Source: Clostridiales bacterium (GTDB lineage Bacteria; Bacillota; Desulfitobacteriia; Desulfitobacteriales; Desulfitobacteriaceae). From it: a stretch of DNA of 5,955 bases. The first letter of the stretch is position 1. The number at the start of each line of letters is the position of its first letter. Made by a program: the position numbers and the translations under genes. The notes beneath the pieces are model-generated. The model ran no database searches, was not told the origin of the DNA, and saw only the letters and a program-made list of their open reading frames with translations. Where the stretch lies: positions 1 through 5,955 of the forward strand of contig DAHVVW010000139.1 in the NCBI GenBank assembly GCA_027357125.1, read 5' to 3'. Of the stretch, positions 1-5,743 are shown one piece after another.

Positions 1-487
1 TGCCGGCACCCATCATAACATCGGCTCCGAAAGTAGAATTGGAACTATTGATGGTAAATTTCCGAATCAGGATAACTACCGCACCAATCATCGCACCGAT
101 AACCGCTCCGGTTAACAAAGCCAGAGGGAAGGAAGTGAGCGGAGCAGTCAAACCGGCACCTAACATCATGGCTGGAATCCCAATCCCTACCCCTGTTTGC
201 AAAGATCCGCCGATGTCCAGAATCCCTACCAAAGGTCCTTCCAGAACCCTGGCAAAGAGGAAGCTGGCACCAAAAGCTGCCGCAGCTCCATAGCTGCCTC
301 CTTTAATTCCGGCCTCCAGCATGGCCACAACGGCGATATCGTTAAAGGCACCTAAATGATTGACATAGTACATATGAGTTCCGGCAAAAATTCCGGCCGC
401 AAGAGTGGCCACAAAGAGCACAAAGGCCCACTCCGAATACCAGAAGCCTTGGAGGTTTGCTTGGGCGTTTTCTTTCACATTGTCCAT
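1..487 (-). CDS. DUF4310 family membrane protein (N-terminal 162 residues; cut by left window edge)
   Basis: The reading frame starts at an ATG at 487 and stays open to the window edge, giving 162 complete codons. The family is usually a little over 200 residues, so about three quarters is present. After a short polar N-terminus the protein is strongly hydrophobic and glycine/alanine rich, with likely membrane segments near residues 20-42, 66-82, 86-113 and 117-141. Recognisable conserved stretches are GIFAGTHMYYV (32-42), GSYGAAAAFGASFLFAR (64-80), and EGPLVGILDIGGSLQTGVGIG (83-103) with acidic D91. The start lies 1 nt after the DUF4311 stop, with a GGCGGTG ribosome-binding sequence inside the end of that gene, so translation is probably coupled. 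DUF4310 has no established function that I know of. Its constant pairing with DUF4311 suggests two subunits of a membrane transporter, which is inference. Family assignment is firm; role is not. Confidence 0.9.
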   Translation of the reverse strand, partial: MDNVKENAQANLQGFWYSEWAFVLFVATLAAGIFAGTHMYYVNHLGAFNDIAVVAMLEAGIKGGSYGAAAAFGASFLFARVLEGPLVGILDIGGSLQTGVGIGIPAMMLGAGLTAPLTSFPLALLTGAVIGAMIGAVVILIRKFTINSSNSTFGADVMMGAG

Positions 488-488
488 G

Positions 489-1274
489 TTATTTCACCGC
501 CGATCCGAAGAATTTATGAAGTTCAATCAACCATTGCGGCACATTCACATGGATTGCGTGGAGAAGGGCAGCATCGAAACCCCGGAAGAAGCCGCTCAGG
601 ATAAAGAGAAGAATAACCGCCCCAACCAGGGTCTTGGTGATGCGGTTCCAGCCCCCATCATCCACACCTTTGCCAATAAGGATACCTAAGACGATCCCCG
701 GAACAGCATTGCCCATAATCAGATGGGCCAGCCCACCAAGCACGGTTCCCCATATTCCCGTCCGTTTACCGGCGTCCAGAGCCGCCGTCCAGAAAACAAT
801 GGGCATTACGGGATTAATCAGCCAGTTGGCGGCCGGTACCAATACCTTCGTCGCAATGGCCTGCATAGACTGGGGAATGGCTACCGCAGTTGAATTCATT
901 AAAGTTACCACGACCATCCCTACAACTGCCCCGGCTATAGCCATTTTTTTGGGGTTGTGCAACGTTTCTTCAACATTGCGGTTTTTCCATAACAGGGAGG
1001 CTGCCGCCCAGTTTGGAATAATTCTGTGCTCCACATCTTGCGTAAAGGCACCGGCACCCACCACTGAGGCCCAAGAGTTAAATAGAAATCCTAACCCGAA
1101 AGAAAAGTGGGAAACCGGGTCTCCCTGACAGGCATTCAGCTCCCCAAAAGTCCGGAAAGCGCCCATGCCCTGGACATTAGGGGCATGAAACATCCGGGCG
1201 GCTCCGGCACCGACTCCGAATCCGACTAACGCTCCGATAATCAGAGACTTAAAAATAATCAGCCACGTAACCAT
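489..1274 (-). CDS. DUF4311 family integral membrane protein
   Basis: This is a complete 261-residue protein, close to the usual length of the EF_0832-type family. The ATG at 1274 is preceded by a strong AGGAGG six bases upstream. About six membrane segments are visible, near residues 5-27, 57-77, 111-131, 145-167, 175-201 and 214-231. The loop between the first two carries the most distinctive sequence, GELNACQGDPVSHFSFG (44-60). It is rich in polar and potentially functional residues (E45, C49, D52, H56) inside an otherwise greasy protein, so it is a candidate substrate or ion site. Other glycine-rich elements are GFGVGAGAARM (18-28) and GGLAHLIMGNAVPG (170-183). The gene follows DUF4312 by 19 nt and precedes DUF4310 by 1 nt. 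No signal peptide distinct from the first membrane segment is seen. Function is unknown; partnership with DUF4310 as a two-subunit permease is inferred from adjacency and membrane character. Confidence 0.92.
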   Translation of the reverse strand: MVTWLIIFKSLIIGALVGFGVGAGAARMFHAPNVQGMGAFRTFGELNACQGDPVSHFSFGLGFLFNSWASVVGAGAFTQDVEHRIIPNWAAASLLWKNRNVEETLHNPKKMAIAGAVVGMVVVTLMNSTAVAIPQSMQAIATKVLVPAANWLINPVMPIVFWTAALDAGKRTGIWGTVLGGLAHLIMGNAVPGIVLGILIGKGVDDGGWNRITKTLVGAVILLFILSGFFRGFDAALLHAIHVNVPQWLIELHKFFGSAVK

Positions 1275-1293
1275 GTTGTTCCTCCTCTCAACT

Positions 1294-1632
1294 TTAGCTT
1301 AAACGTAGAATCTTGCGCAAAAGGGATTCTGATTCGCTTTTTTCGACAAACTTGAGCTGAGATAACTCGATCAAGCCTAGGCGTACCGTCAGGCGAACCT
1401 GAACTTCGTAGCGCCGTCTCGTTCTAGGAAAGAAAAGACCCATGAAACGTTCCGTGTAAGATATTTCCCCGGCAGAAAGGACTTCTAAACCTTTAGGCTC
1501 AATGCGCACAACCAACTCCGTAATTTCCCGGGCGATTTGCGGCTTAATCTGAGCAAAGACATCATTAAAAGCTCCTTCTTTAGTCTCCGCCGTACCGCTG
1601 AGAGTTAAAGTATAGTCCAGTTCTTTGTACAT
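1294..1632 (-). CDS. DUF4312 family small soluble protein
   Basis: This is a 112-residue protein with no membrane segments or signal peptide, predicted cytoplasmic. The ATG at 1632 has GGAGG five bases upstream, and that site lies within the last codons of the preceding SFCGS gene (2-nt gap), so the two are probably translationally coupled. The sequence alternates in a beta-strand-like way: an N-terminal strand (YTLTLSGTAE, 7-16), a helix (17-35), then strands around 39-46 and 70-85, with a basic turn PRTRRRYEVQVRLTVRLGLI (69-88). This alternation hints at a small ferredoxin-like or dodecin-like alpha/beta fold, but no catalytic motif is evident. Length and position match the EF_0831-type family, always found next to SFCGS and DUF4311 proteins. 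I infer a soluble accessory subunit of the membrane pair; the biochemical role is unknown. Confidence 0.9.
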   Translation of the reverse strand: MYKELDYTLTLSGTAETKEGAFNDVFAQIKPQIAREITELVVRIEPKGLEVLSAGEISYTERFMGLFFPRTRRRYEVQVRLTVRLGLIELSQLKFVEKSESESLLRKILRLS

Positions 1633-1634
1633 AG

Positions 1635-2000
1635 TTACCTCCGGTGTACTTTAATCAATTCTTCCGTAATTCGTCGGCCTAGTTCCTCCGTGTCCAGAAA
1701 ACCAAAGCCCAGCACCCTTTTGCCCTCCCGGATTGCCGTGATGCCAGAATCTACCGAGCGCAGCCCAAATTCCACGTCATAGCCATATTTAGACTTGGCC
1801 ATGAGCGCTCCAGCTCCACCGCTGCCGCAGAAAGAGATCCCTAAATCAGCCCCTTCCCGGTGCATGACATCGGCCAGCTTCATATCCGCTCCTACGCCTG
1901 GAATCAAGATAACTTCACCGCCTGCGGCTTCCACTCCTTTGGCCACGTTTTGACCCTTCCCCAAACGGTCTCCAATCACCACTTTAACTTTGGTGTTCAT
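1635..2000 (-). CDS. SFCGS family glycine-rich protein
   Basis: This is a 121-residue soluble protein. The ATG at 2000 is chosen because an AAAGGGGGG ribosome-binding site lies six bases upstream, the product starts with a clean beta strand (KVKVVIGD), and 121 residues matches the EF_0830-type family. A longer in-frame start at 2111 would overlap the PRD gene and add unrelated sequence. The name-giving motif GISFCGSGGAGALMAKS spans residues 54-70, with Cys58 in a glycine/serine loop after a hydrophobic strand. Further conserved stretches are GVEAAGGEVILIPGVGADM (22-40) and FGLRSVDSG (78-86). The pattern suggests a Rossmann-like alpha/beta fold with a phosphate- or anion-binding loop. It resembles in style the DUF2620/YhfU proteins of the E. 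coli yhf cluster, from memory. It lies 22 nt after the PRD gene and 2 nt before DUF4312. Function is unknown. Confidence 0.93.
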   Translation of the reverse strand: MNTKVKVVIGDRLGKGQNVAKGVEAAGGEVILIPGVGADMKLADVMHREGADLGISFCGSGGAGALMAKSKYGYDVEFGLRSVDSGITAIREGKRVLGFGFLDTEELGRRITEELIKVHRR

Positions 2001-2006
2001 CCTTAT

Positions 2007-2018
2007 CCCCCCTTTCCT
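2007..2018 (-). promoter_or_regulatory. Ribosome binding site deciding the SFCGS start
   Basis: On the minus strand the 22-nt gap after the PRD stop contains AGGAAAGGGGGG followed by a 6-nt spacer and ATG at 2000. This purine run is a good Shine-Dalgarno region. It supports the short 121-residue start over the in-frame ATG at 2111, which lies inside the PRD coding sequence. Confidence 0.75.
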
Positions 2019-2022
2019 AAAA

Positions 2023-2382
2023 TTATGATTGAGTATTTCTGGCCGCTTCCAGGTGAACGGCCAAGAGCAACGCCTCCGTGTCATCGATCTCCCGCCCGAA
2101 TTTGCGGCCATAATCTGTCAGGAGTTGTTTACTTACACTAAAAACATCGGAACTAACCTGAGACAACAGGCTGGGATCGACCGGCTCTAAATACTCTTTC
2201 TTCCTCACCCTGCGCATGAAACCCAACAGGTGGATGCCTAAAGCAACTCCCCTCTCCGGGCTGAAAAACGCATTGAGAGAGCGCCCGGTCGCGATGGTTT
2301 TGGCCAAAAGTTCCCTTAAAGATGCAGCATCTTCTTCCAACGCGACTTGCTGCGAAATGTCTGCCATCAGTTCTTCAATCAT
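2023..2382 (-). CDS. Stand-alone PRD domain protein (EF_0829/YhfY type)
   Basis: This 119-residue protein consists of little more than one PTS regulation domain. It has no helix-turn-helix, no membrane segment and no enzymatic motif. PRDs are helical bundles phosphorylated on histidines by HPr or EII proteins in regulators of sugar operons. Here both diagnostic positions are histidine: His51 in ALGIHLLGFMRRV (47-59) and His110 in ALLLAVHLEAAR (104-115). The second matches the regulator's own VLHFEAAR around His425, which supports the alignment. The ATG at 2382 overlaps the amidohydrolase stop by 4 nt (ATGA), so translation is likely coupled. A purine-rich GGAAGGG lies about 11 bases upstream. 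Length and neighbours match the small PRD family that accompanies SFCGS/DUF4310-4312 clusters. A phosphorylation-sensing partner of the transporter or of the large regulator is plausible but inferred. Confidence 0.86.
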   Translation of the reverse strand: MIEELMADISQQVALEEDAASLRELLAKTIATGRSLNAFFSPERGVALGIHLLGFMRRVRKKEYLEPVDPSLLSQVSSDVFSVSKQLLTDYGRKFGREIDDTEALLLAVHLEAARNTQS

Positions 2383-3509
2383 AATCGGACTACCCTTCCA
2401 GCTTTGATCGTGTAAAGCGCTCTAAAGACTTGTTTGCCCGGCAAACGATCGTTCTCGGCATCGACAAAGACCACCGTTTCTTCCTCCAGGCGCAAAATGC
2501 TGATATCAGCCGCCCGTCCCAGCGCCAAACTGCCTAGTCTCTGCTGTAAACCCAAGATCCGGGCCGGTGCCCAGGTCACCGCTTCAATAACTTGTCCCAG
2601 CGGGAACTCAAGCGCCAAAAACTTGGACATCGTCATGGTTAAACTATGAACCGGACCGGAGAAATTTTTCTCATAGATGTCCGTGCTGATCGAATAGGGA
2701 GCGATCTTCAGCCTGCGTGCCTTAATCATCGTTTGAAAACTAAAACTGGCTGTACCGTGGCCGACGTCAAAACGCACACCCCGCTCCAAAGCTCTGGCTG
2801 CCTGGGGAATCAGTTCCCCTTGAGGATCCAGGATCCCGCCCGGTTTACCGTGAAAAGCATGAGTAACGACATCTTCCTCCTCTAATAGGTCCAAGATGTC
2901 CCCTAAAGCCGGCGGTGCATTGCCAACGTGAACAAAGAGGGGAACTTGGGCTTCCCGGGCCGCCTCCTTAGCAATCAGCAGCGGTTGGATCCCGCTTTGG
3001 CCCACAACCGAACTGCTCATCCGAACTTTAATACCCCGGATCAGCGGATTTTGGCGGATTAGGGCACCCGTTTCAGCCGGAGCTAAATTCCCTGGATCAG
3101 ACAGTTCCGCTAAACCTTCAGCCAACCCCTGGCGGGCGATATTCAGCCAGGCCAGGACTTCTGTTTCTTTCCGCTCCACAATTTGGGAAACGAACTGGGC
3201 AAAGTTGTCCACCCCGGCACTGCCGGCATCCACGACCGTGGTTACACCCTGACGCACGCCGACCGTATCAGCATCTATGCCCAGTTGGGCTCCAGCCTGA
3301 AAAACATGGACATGAATATCGATTAAACCCGGAGTAACCAGCAAGCCGGAAGCATCCAATGTTTCCCGTGCCGTAAACGTACTTCCGTCTTGCCCGCCCG
3401 GTACAAGGGCAGCGATTTTTCCGTCCGCTATCCCCACATCATAGCGCCCGTTGATTCCGGTGGCCGGATTGATCACCGTGCCGTTTTTAATCATCATGTC
3501 CAGTATCAT
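2379..3509 (-). CDS. Amidohydrolase/deacetylase family metallohydrolase (EF_0837 type, COG3964-like)
   Basis: This is a 376-residue cytoplasmic enzyme of the amidohydrolase superfamily, often misannotated as dihydroorotase. All six ligands of a subtype I binuclear metal centre can be placed: His66 and His68 in GLIDIHVHVF, Lys161 (candidate carboxylated lysine) in IKVRMS, His194 in FVHVGNAPP, His217 in VTHAFHG, and Asp277 in STDIYEKN. His220 and His251 (FDVGHGTASFSF) are further likely active-site residues. The N-terminal (1-60) and C-terminal (330-376, GRAADISIL) parts form the usual flanking beta domain. The family is expected to hydrolyse an amide or ester, probably removing an acyl group; members of this group have been shown to deacetylate acetyl-(R)-mandelate, from memory. 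The true substrate is unknown. An acylated amino-sugar acid would fit the cluster. The gene overlaps both neighbours by 4 nt. A start at residue 5 or 6 is possible, but the ATGA overlap and upstream GGGGGAGAG favour 3509. Confidence 0.93.
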   Translation of the reverse strand: MILDMMIKNGTVINPATGINGRYDVGIADGKIAALVPGGQDGSTFTARETLDASGLLVTPGLIDIHVHVFQAGAQLGIDADTVGVRQGVTTVVDAGSAGVDNFAQFVSQIVERKETEVLAWLNIARQGLAEGLAELSDPGNLAPAETGALIRQNPLIRGIKVRMSSSVVGQSGIQPLLIAKEAAREAQVPLFVHVGNAPPALGDILDLLEEEDVVTHAFHGKPGGILDPQGELIPQAARALERGVRFDVGHGTASFSFQTMIKARRLKIAPYSISTDIYEKNFSGPVHSLTMTMSKFLALEFPLGQVIEAVTWAPARILGLQQRLGSLALGRAADISILRLEEETVVFVDAENDRLPGKQVFRALYTIKAGRVVRL

Positions 3510-5503
3510 TCTTCTCTCTCCCCCTTCCGTTCCGGTGCGTAAAAATAGCGGAGAATCGCATTTATTTCTCCTTCCGGGGCCGTGATCCGGTTGGTCTTTA
3601 GTACTTCCTCCAGTCGGGAACGCAGTTCAGGGGGATACCCGGGCTCCAAGTACCGGTCTGCTCCCGTTTCCACGTAGGGAACTCCCAAGGCCAGACGCTG
3701 GACCATAAGCAAAAGGTGCAGGCTTAAACCGGCCGCACTGCGCTCGCTCAGATAGTCCCTGAAACGTTCCGTAATAAGTTGGCTCAGTTCGAACCCTTTA
3801 ATGATAATGTTGCGCGTAAGGCTCTCGATGAAAGGGAGGTCTTCGTCAGGAATCCCGGCAGGCTGGGCTGCCAATTCATCTCTTGCTATCGGCGTGAACC
3901 CTTTTTCCTGTTCTCTACCCACGTTCCTGCCCTTGAGCTTTTTCATCAAGTTCAGGATAGCAGTAAGATCCTGTTTCGTAGGAATCGGATTCACAACCAC
4001 CACCGGTACATCTAAATCAAGGGGCAATACACTGACGACAAAATCAACTTTGTGGTCGCGAAGAGCCTTTTCCACTTCCAGGGCTGAATACACTCCGATC
4101 ACTTGCAGGTTCTTAAGCTCGTTTTCCAAGATACTCTTTACCAGCCGGGCCGTCCCCCGCCCGGTGCCACACACTACCGAGACCCGCACTTGACCGGATT
4201 CAGCCAGGCGTTCCCGGGCCGCCTCAAAGTGGAGTACGATATAGCCGACATCCGAATCAGTCAAAAAGATCTCATACAGGCTTAAGACTTCCTGACAGGC
4301 CGTTTTTACCTCCTCAAACATCGCCCGGTAGGAGCGGATTGTTTGGCCCAGGAGCGGATTGGGCTCCAATACACCGTATTTATACTTGGAAAGCTTCTCA
4401 CTCATATGAGCCACCAGATTGTTAAACAACTCAACATCGGCAGAGAACGGCCACTGAAACGCCTCGCTTACTTTCATAATAATTCGGGCTACCAGAACCG
4501 CCGGATCGGGTAAATCTTGAATATTCACTCCGGGCCCGTCCAAGAAGGGCAAGTTGCTTCCGATAAACTGCAGGCTAAAATAGCGCACCTCCTGGGGAGG
4601 AAAGCTGACATTCAAGCGTCTCCCCAACTCTGTCAGCACTTCAGAGCAGGTGTGAAACACCTTTGAACGGTCCAGATCCAAGTACTTGCTCCGGCCAAAA
4701 GCCTCCTGAGGAAGTTCATGATGAGATTTGACCCGGGCCAGCACCACGACCAGGCGGATCAAGAGCCCGATAATAACCCGGTCGGCCAGAAAACCACCCA
4801 ACTCCTTGGCCCGCACAGCCAAACTTTTTACTGCTTGCAGCAATAAATCCAACTCCGGCGGAGACAGGAGCAATTGTTCCGGAAGATTCATTTCCGTTAA
4901 AGATTTCCGGTTCATTACCGCTTCGATGATTTCGAACATGTCCGTGCTGCTGAGGCGGGCCTGCAGGAGGTACTCCAGGGTCAGACGCCTGTCGATCTCC
5001 GTTCCTTCCAGCTTGATCCCGGCACCGGCTTTCCTGGCCAGGGAAAGCCTCCAGCTTTGAAGAAATTTTTCGACTTCGCTGAGATCGCTGACAACGGTAT
5101 TCCGGCTTACCCCAATCTTTTCCGCCAAAGTATTGGCGGCTATATAAGCATCGGTCGACAGCAGGTAAAATACGATAACCTCAACACGGTCCCGCTGGTT
5201 TAGAAACACGTCCTCTTTGTGATTTTCCGCCAAGAGGAAACGGAGTTTAGTGCGGACCGCCGTATCCCCGGCAAACCAAATCCCCTTGTTGGGCTGGGAA
5301 CGGAGTTCTGCTTTGTGTTCTTGAAGCCATAATTTGATCAGGTCCAGATCATATTTAATGGTTCTTTCACTGACACGGAATTCCTGAGCCAAATCCTTAA
5401 CCCGGACCGGATATTTCGCGTCAATTATTTTTTTCAAAAGTTCGCGGGAACGGGAAGTCAGCAGCATTTTTAACACCACACATTCCAATGTGCTTATTTC
5501 CAT
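3506..5503 (-). CDS. PRD-containing transcriptional regulator (BglG/LicR/MtlR-like) with EIIB-like domain and C-terminal PRD
   Basis: This 665-residue regulator is expected to bind DNA and control the operon that it heads. Domain order: N-terminal winged helix (about 15-75, VSERTIKYDLDLI at 44-56); second helix-turn-helix (about 105-150, VSRNTVVSDLSEV at 132-144); PRD1 (about 215-320); PRD2 (about 330-435); an EIIB-like domain (440-525) with candidate phosphocysteine Cys445 in VVCGTGRGTA; and a C-terminal PRD-like region (555-657). PRD2 keeps both phosphorylatable histidines (His366, His425). PRD1 has Arg250 and Gln312 at those positions. The C-terminal PRD keeps His596 (LSLHLLLM) but has Tyr653 at the second site. 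No EIIA domain follows, unlike LicR/MtlR types; an EIIB-PRD tail is more like LevR, but no sigma-54 AAA domain is present. The start at 5503 has GAGGGG five bases upstream; the alternative ATG at 5467 has a poorer site. The gene overlaps the amidohydrolase by 4 nt. Ligand is unknown. Confidence 0.9.
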   Translation of the reverse strand: MEISTLECVVLKMLLTSRSRELLKKIIDAKYPVRVKDLAQEFRVSERTIKYDLDLIKLWLQEHKAELRSQPNKGIWFAGDTAVRTKLRFLLAENHKEDVFLNQRDRVEVIVFYLLSTDAYIAANTLAEKIGVSRNTVVSDLSEVEKFLQSWRLSLARKAGAGIKLEGTEIDRRLTLEYLLQARLSSTDMFEIIEAVMNRKSLTEMNLPEQLLLSPPELDLLLQAVKSLAVRAKELGGFLADRVIIGLLIRLVVVLARVKSHHELPQEAFGRSKYLDLDRSKVFHTCSEVLTELGRRLNVSFPPQEVRYFSLQFIGSNLPFLDGPGVNIQDLPDPAVLVARIIMKVSEAFQWPFSADVELFNNLVAHMSEKLSKYKYGVLEPNPLLGQTIRSYRAMFEEVKTACQEVLSLYEIFLTDSDVGYIVLHFEAARERLAESGQVRVSVVCGTGRGTARLVKSILENELKNLQVIGVYSALEVEKALRDHKVDFVVSVLPLDLDVPVVVVNPIPTKQDLTAILNLMKKLKGRNVGREQEKGFTPIARDELAAQPAGIPDEDLPFIESLTRNIIIKGFELSQLITERFRDYLSERSAAGLSLHLLLMVQRLALGVPYVETGADRYLEPGYPPELRSRLEEVLKTNRITAPEGEINAILRYFYAPERKGEREE

Positions 5504-5571
5504 ATCTTCCCCTCGAAAACTAATTATTATGGCTCAGAATCTTTCAGAAAATTTATGTTTATTACAAATTC

Positions 5572-5598
5572 ATTATAATCTTATCCGTCCTTTAACAA
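5572..5598 (-). promoter_or_regulatory. Candidate sigma-A promoter of the seven-gene operon
   Basis: On the minus strand a perfect TATAAT (5572-5577) lies about 70 bases before the regulator's ATG. Upstream is TTGTTA (5593-5598), a four-of-six match to TTGACA, but the spacer is only 15 nt, shorter than the preferred 17. The region is AT-rich and free of coding sequence. With a weak -35 box and non-ideal spacing, activator dependence is plausible. This is a motif reading only. Confidence 0.5.
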
Positions 5599-5616
5599 AA
5601 GAACGATTAACTTCAC

Positions 5617-5628
5617 CACTAATTAGTG
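5617..5628. promoter_or_regulatory. 12-bp perfect palindrome, candidate operator
   Basis: CACTAATTAGTG is its own reverse complement. It sits between the truA terminator and the candidate -35 box, centred roughly 57 bases before the inferred transcription start, where activators commonly bind. It may be the site for the PRD regulator encoded immediately downstream. The symmetry does not extend outward, and no second copy was seen in the window, so the operator role is inferred from position. Confidence 0.38.
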
Positions 5629-5680
5629 CAACTTTGGTGTTTTGGTTTTCCTTGATTTGAAGAAAATATAACAACTTTAA

Positions 5681-5718
5681 TAAAGAAAACCCCGCACCAT
5701 TGTTGCAATAATGCGAGG
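5681..5718 (-). terminator. Intrinsic (Rho-independent) terminator of truA
   Basis: Read on the minus strand, CCTCGCATTATTG (5718-5706) pairs over all 13 positions, counting three G-T wobbles, with CAATGGTGCGGGG (5702-5690). The loop is CAA, and the stem is followed at once by TTTTCTTTA (5689-5681). It begins 25 bases after the truA stop. The opposite strand lacks a T tract after the stem, so it should act in one direction. It insulates truA from the downstream operon. Confidence 0.88.
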
Positions 5719-5743
5719 TATTCTTGGGTTCACAAACCATCGG

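Noticed and set aside
634..1128. 164-residue open frame on the plus strand
   Set aside because: It lies wholly antisense to the DUF4311 gene, has low-complexity proline/threonine-rich composition typical of shadow frames, and lacks a convincing ribosome binding site.
2001..2111. N-terminal extension of the SFCGS gene to an ATG at 2111
   Set aside because: It would overlap the PRD coding sequence in another frame, adds 37 residues foreign to the family, and ignores the strong ribosome binding site just before 2000.
3801..4193. 130-residue open frame on the plus strand
   Set aside because: It is antisense to the regulator gene and has serine/arginine-rich shadow composition with no recognisable domain.
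2954..4225. Identical 15-mer TTCCCGGGCCGCCTC in the amidohydrolase and regulator genes
   Set aside because: Both copies encode an EAARE-like helix in the same frame; no mobile-element or recombination feature surrounds them.
4330..4360. Direct repeat of AGGAGCGGATT in plus-strand reading
   Set aside because: Both copies fall inside regulator coding sequence and encode NPLLGQTIRSY-type residues; spacing and context suggest chance codon similarity.
5533..5548. Possible catabolite-responsive (cre) site in the leader
   Set aside because: TGAAAGATTCTGA matches only the first half of the cre consensus and lacks the central CG, so it is too weak to call.
5504..5570. RAT-type antiterminator hairpin with overlapping terminator in the leader
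   Set aside because: No GC-rich stem followed by a T tract lies between the promoter and the regulator start, and the regulator has DNA-binding helix-turn-helix regions instead of a CAT RNA-binding domain.
5504..5680. Sigma-54 (-24/-12) promoter, as expected for LevR/DgaR-type control
   Set aside because: No good TGGCAC-N5-TTGC arrangement was found on the minus strand, and the regulator lacks the AAA domain needed for sigma-54 activation.
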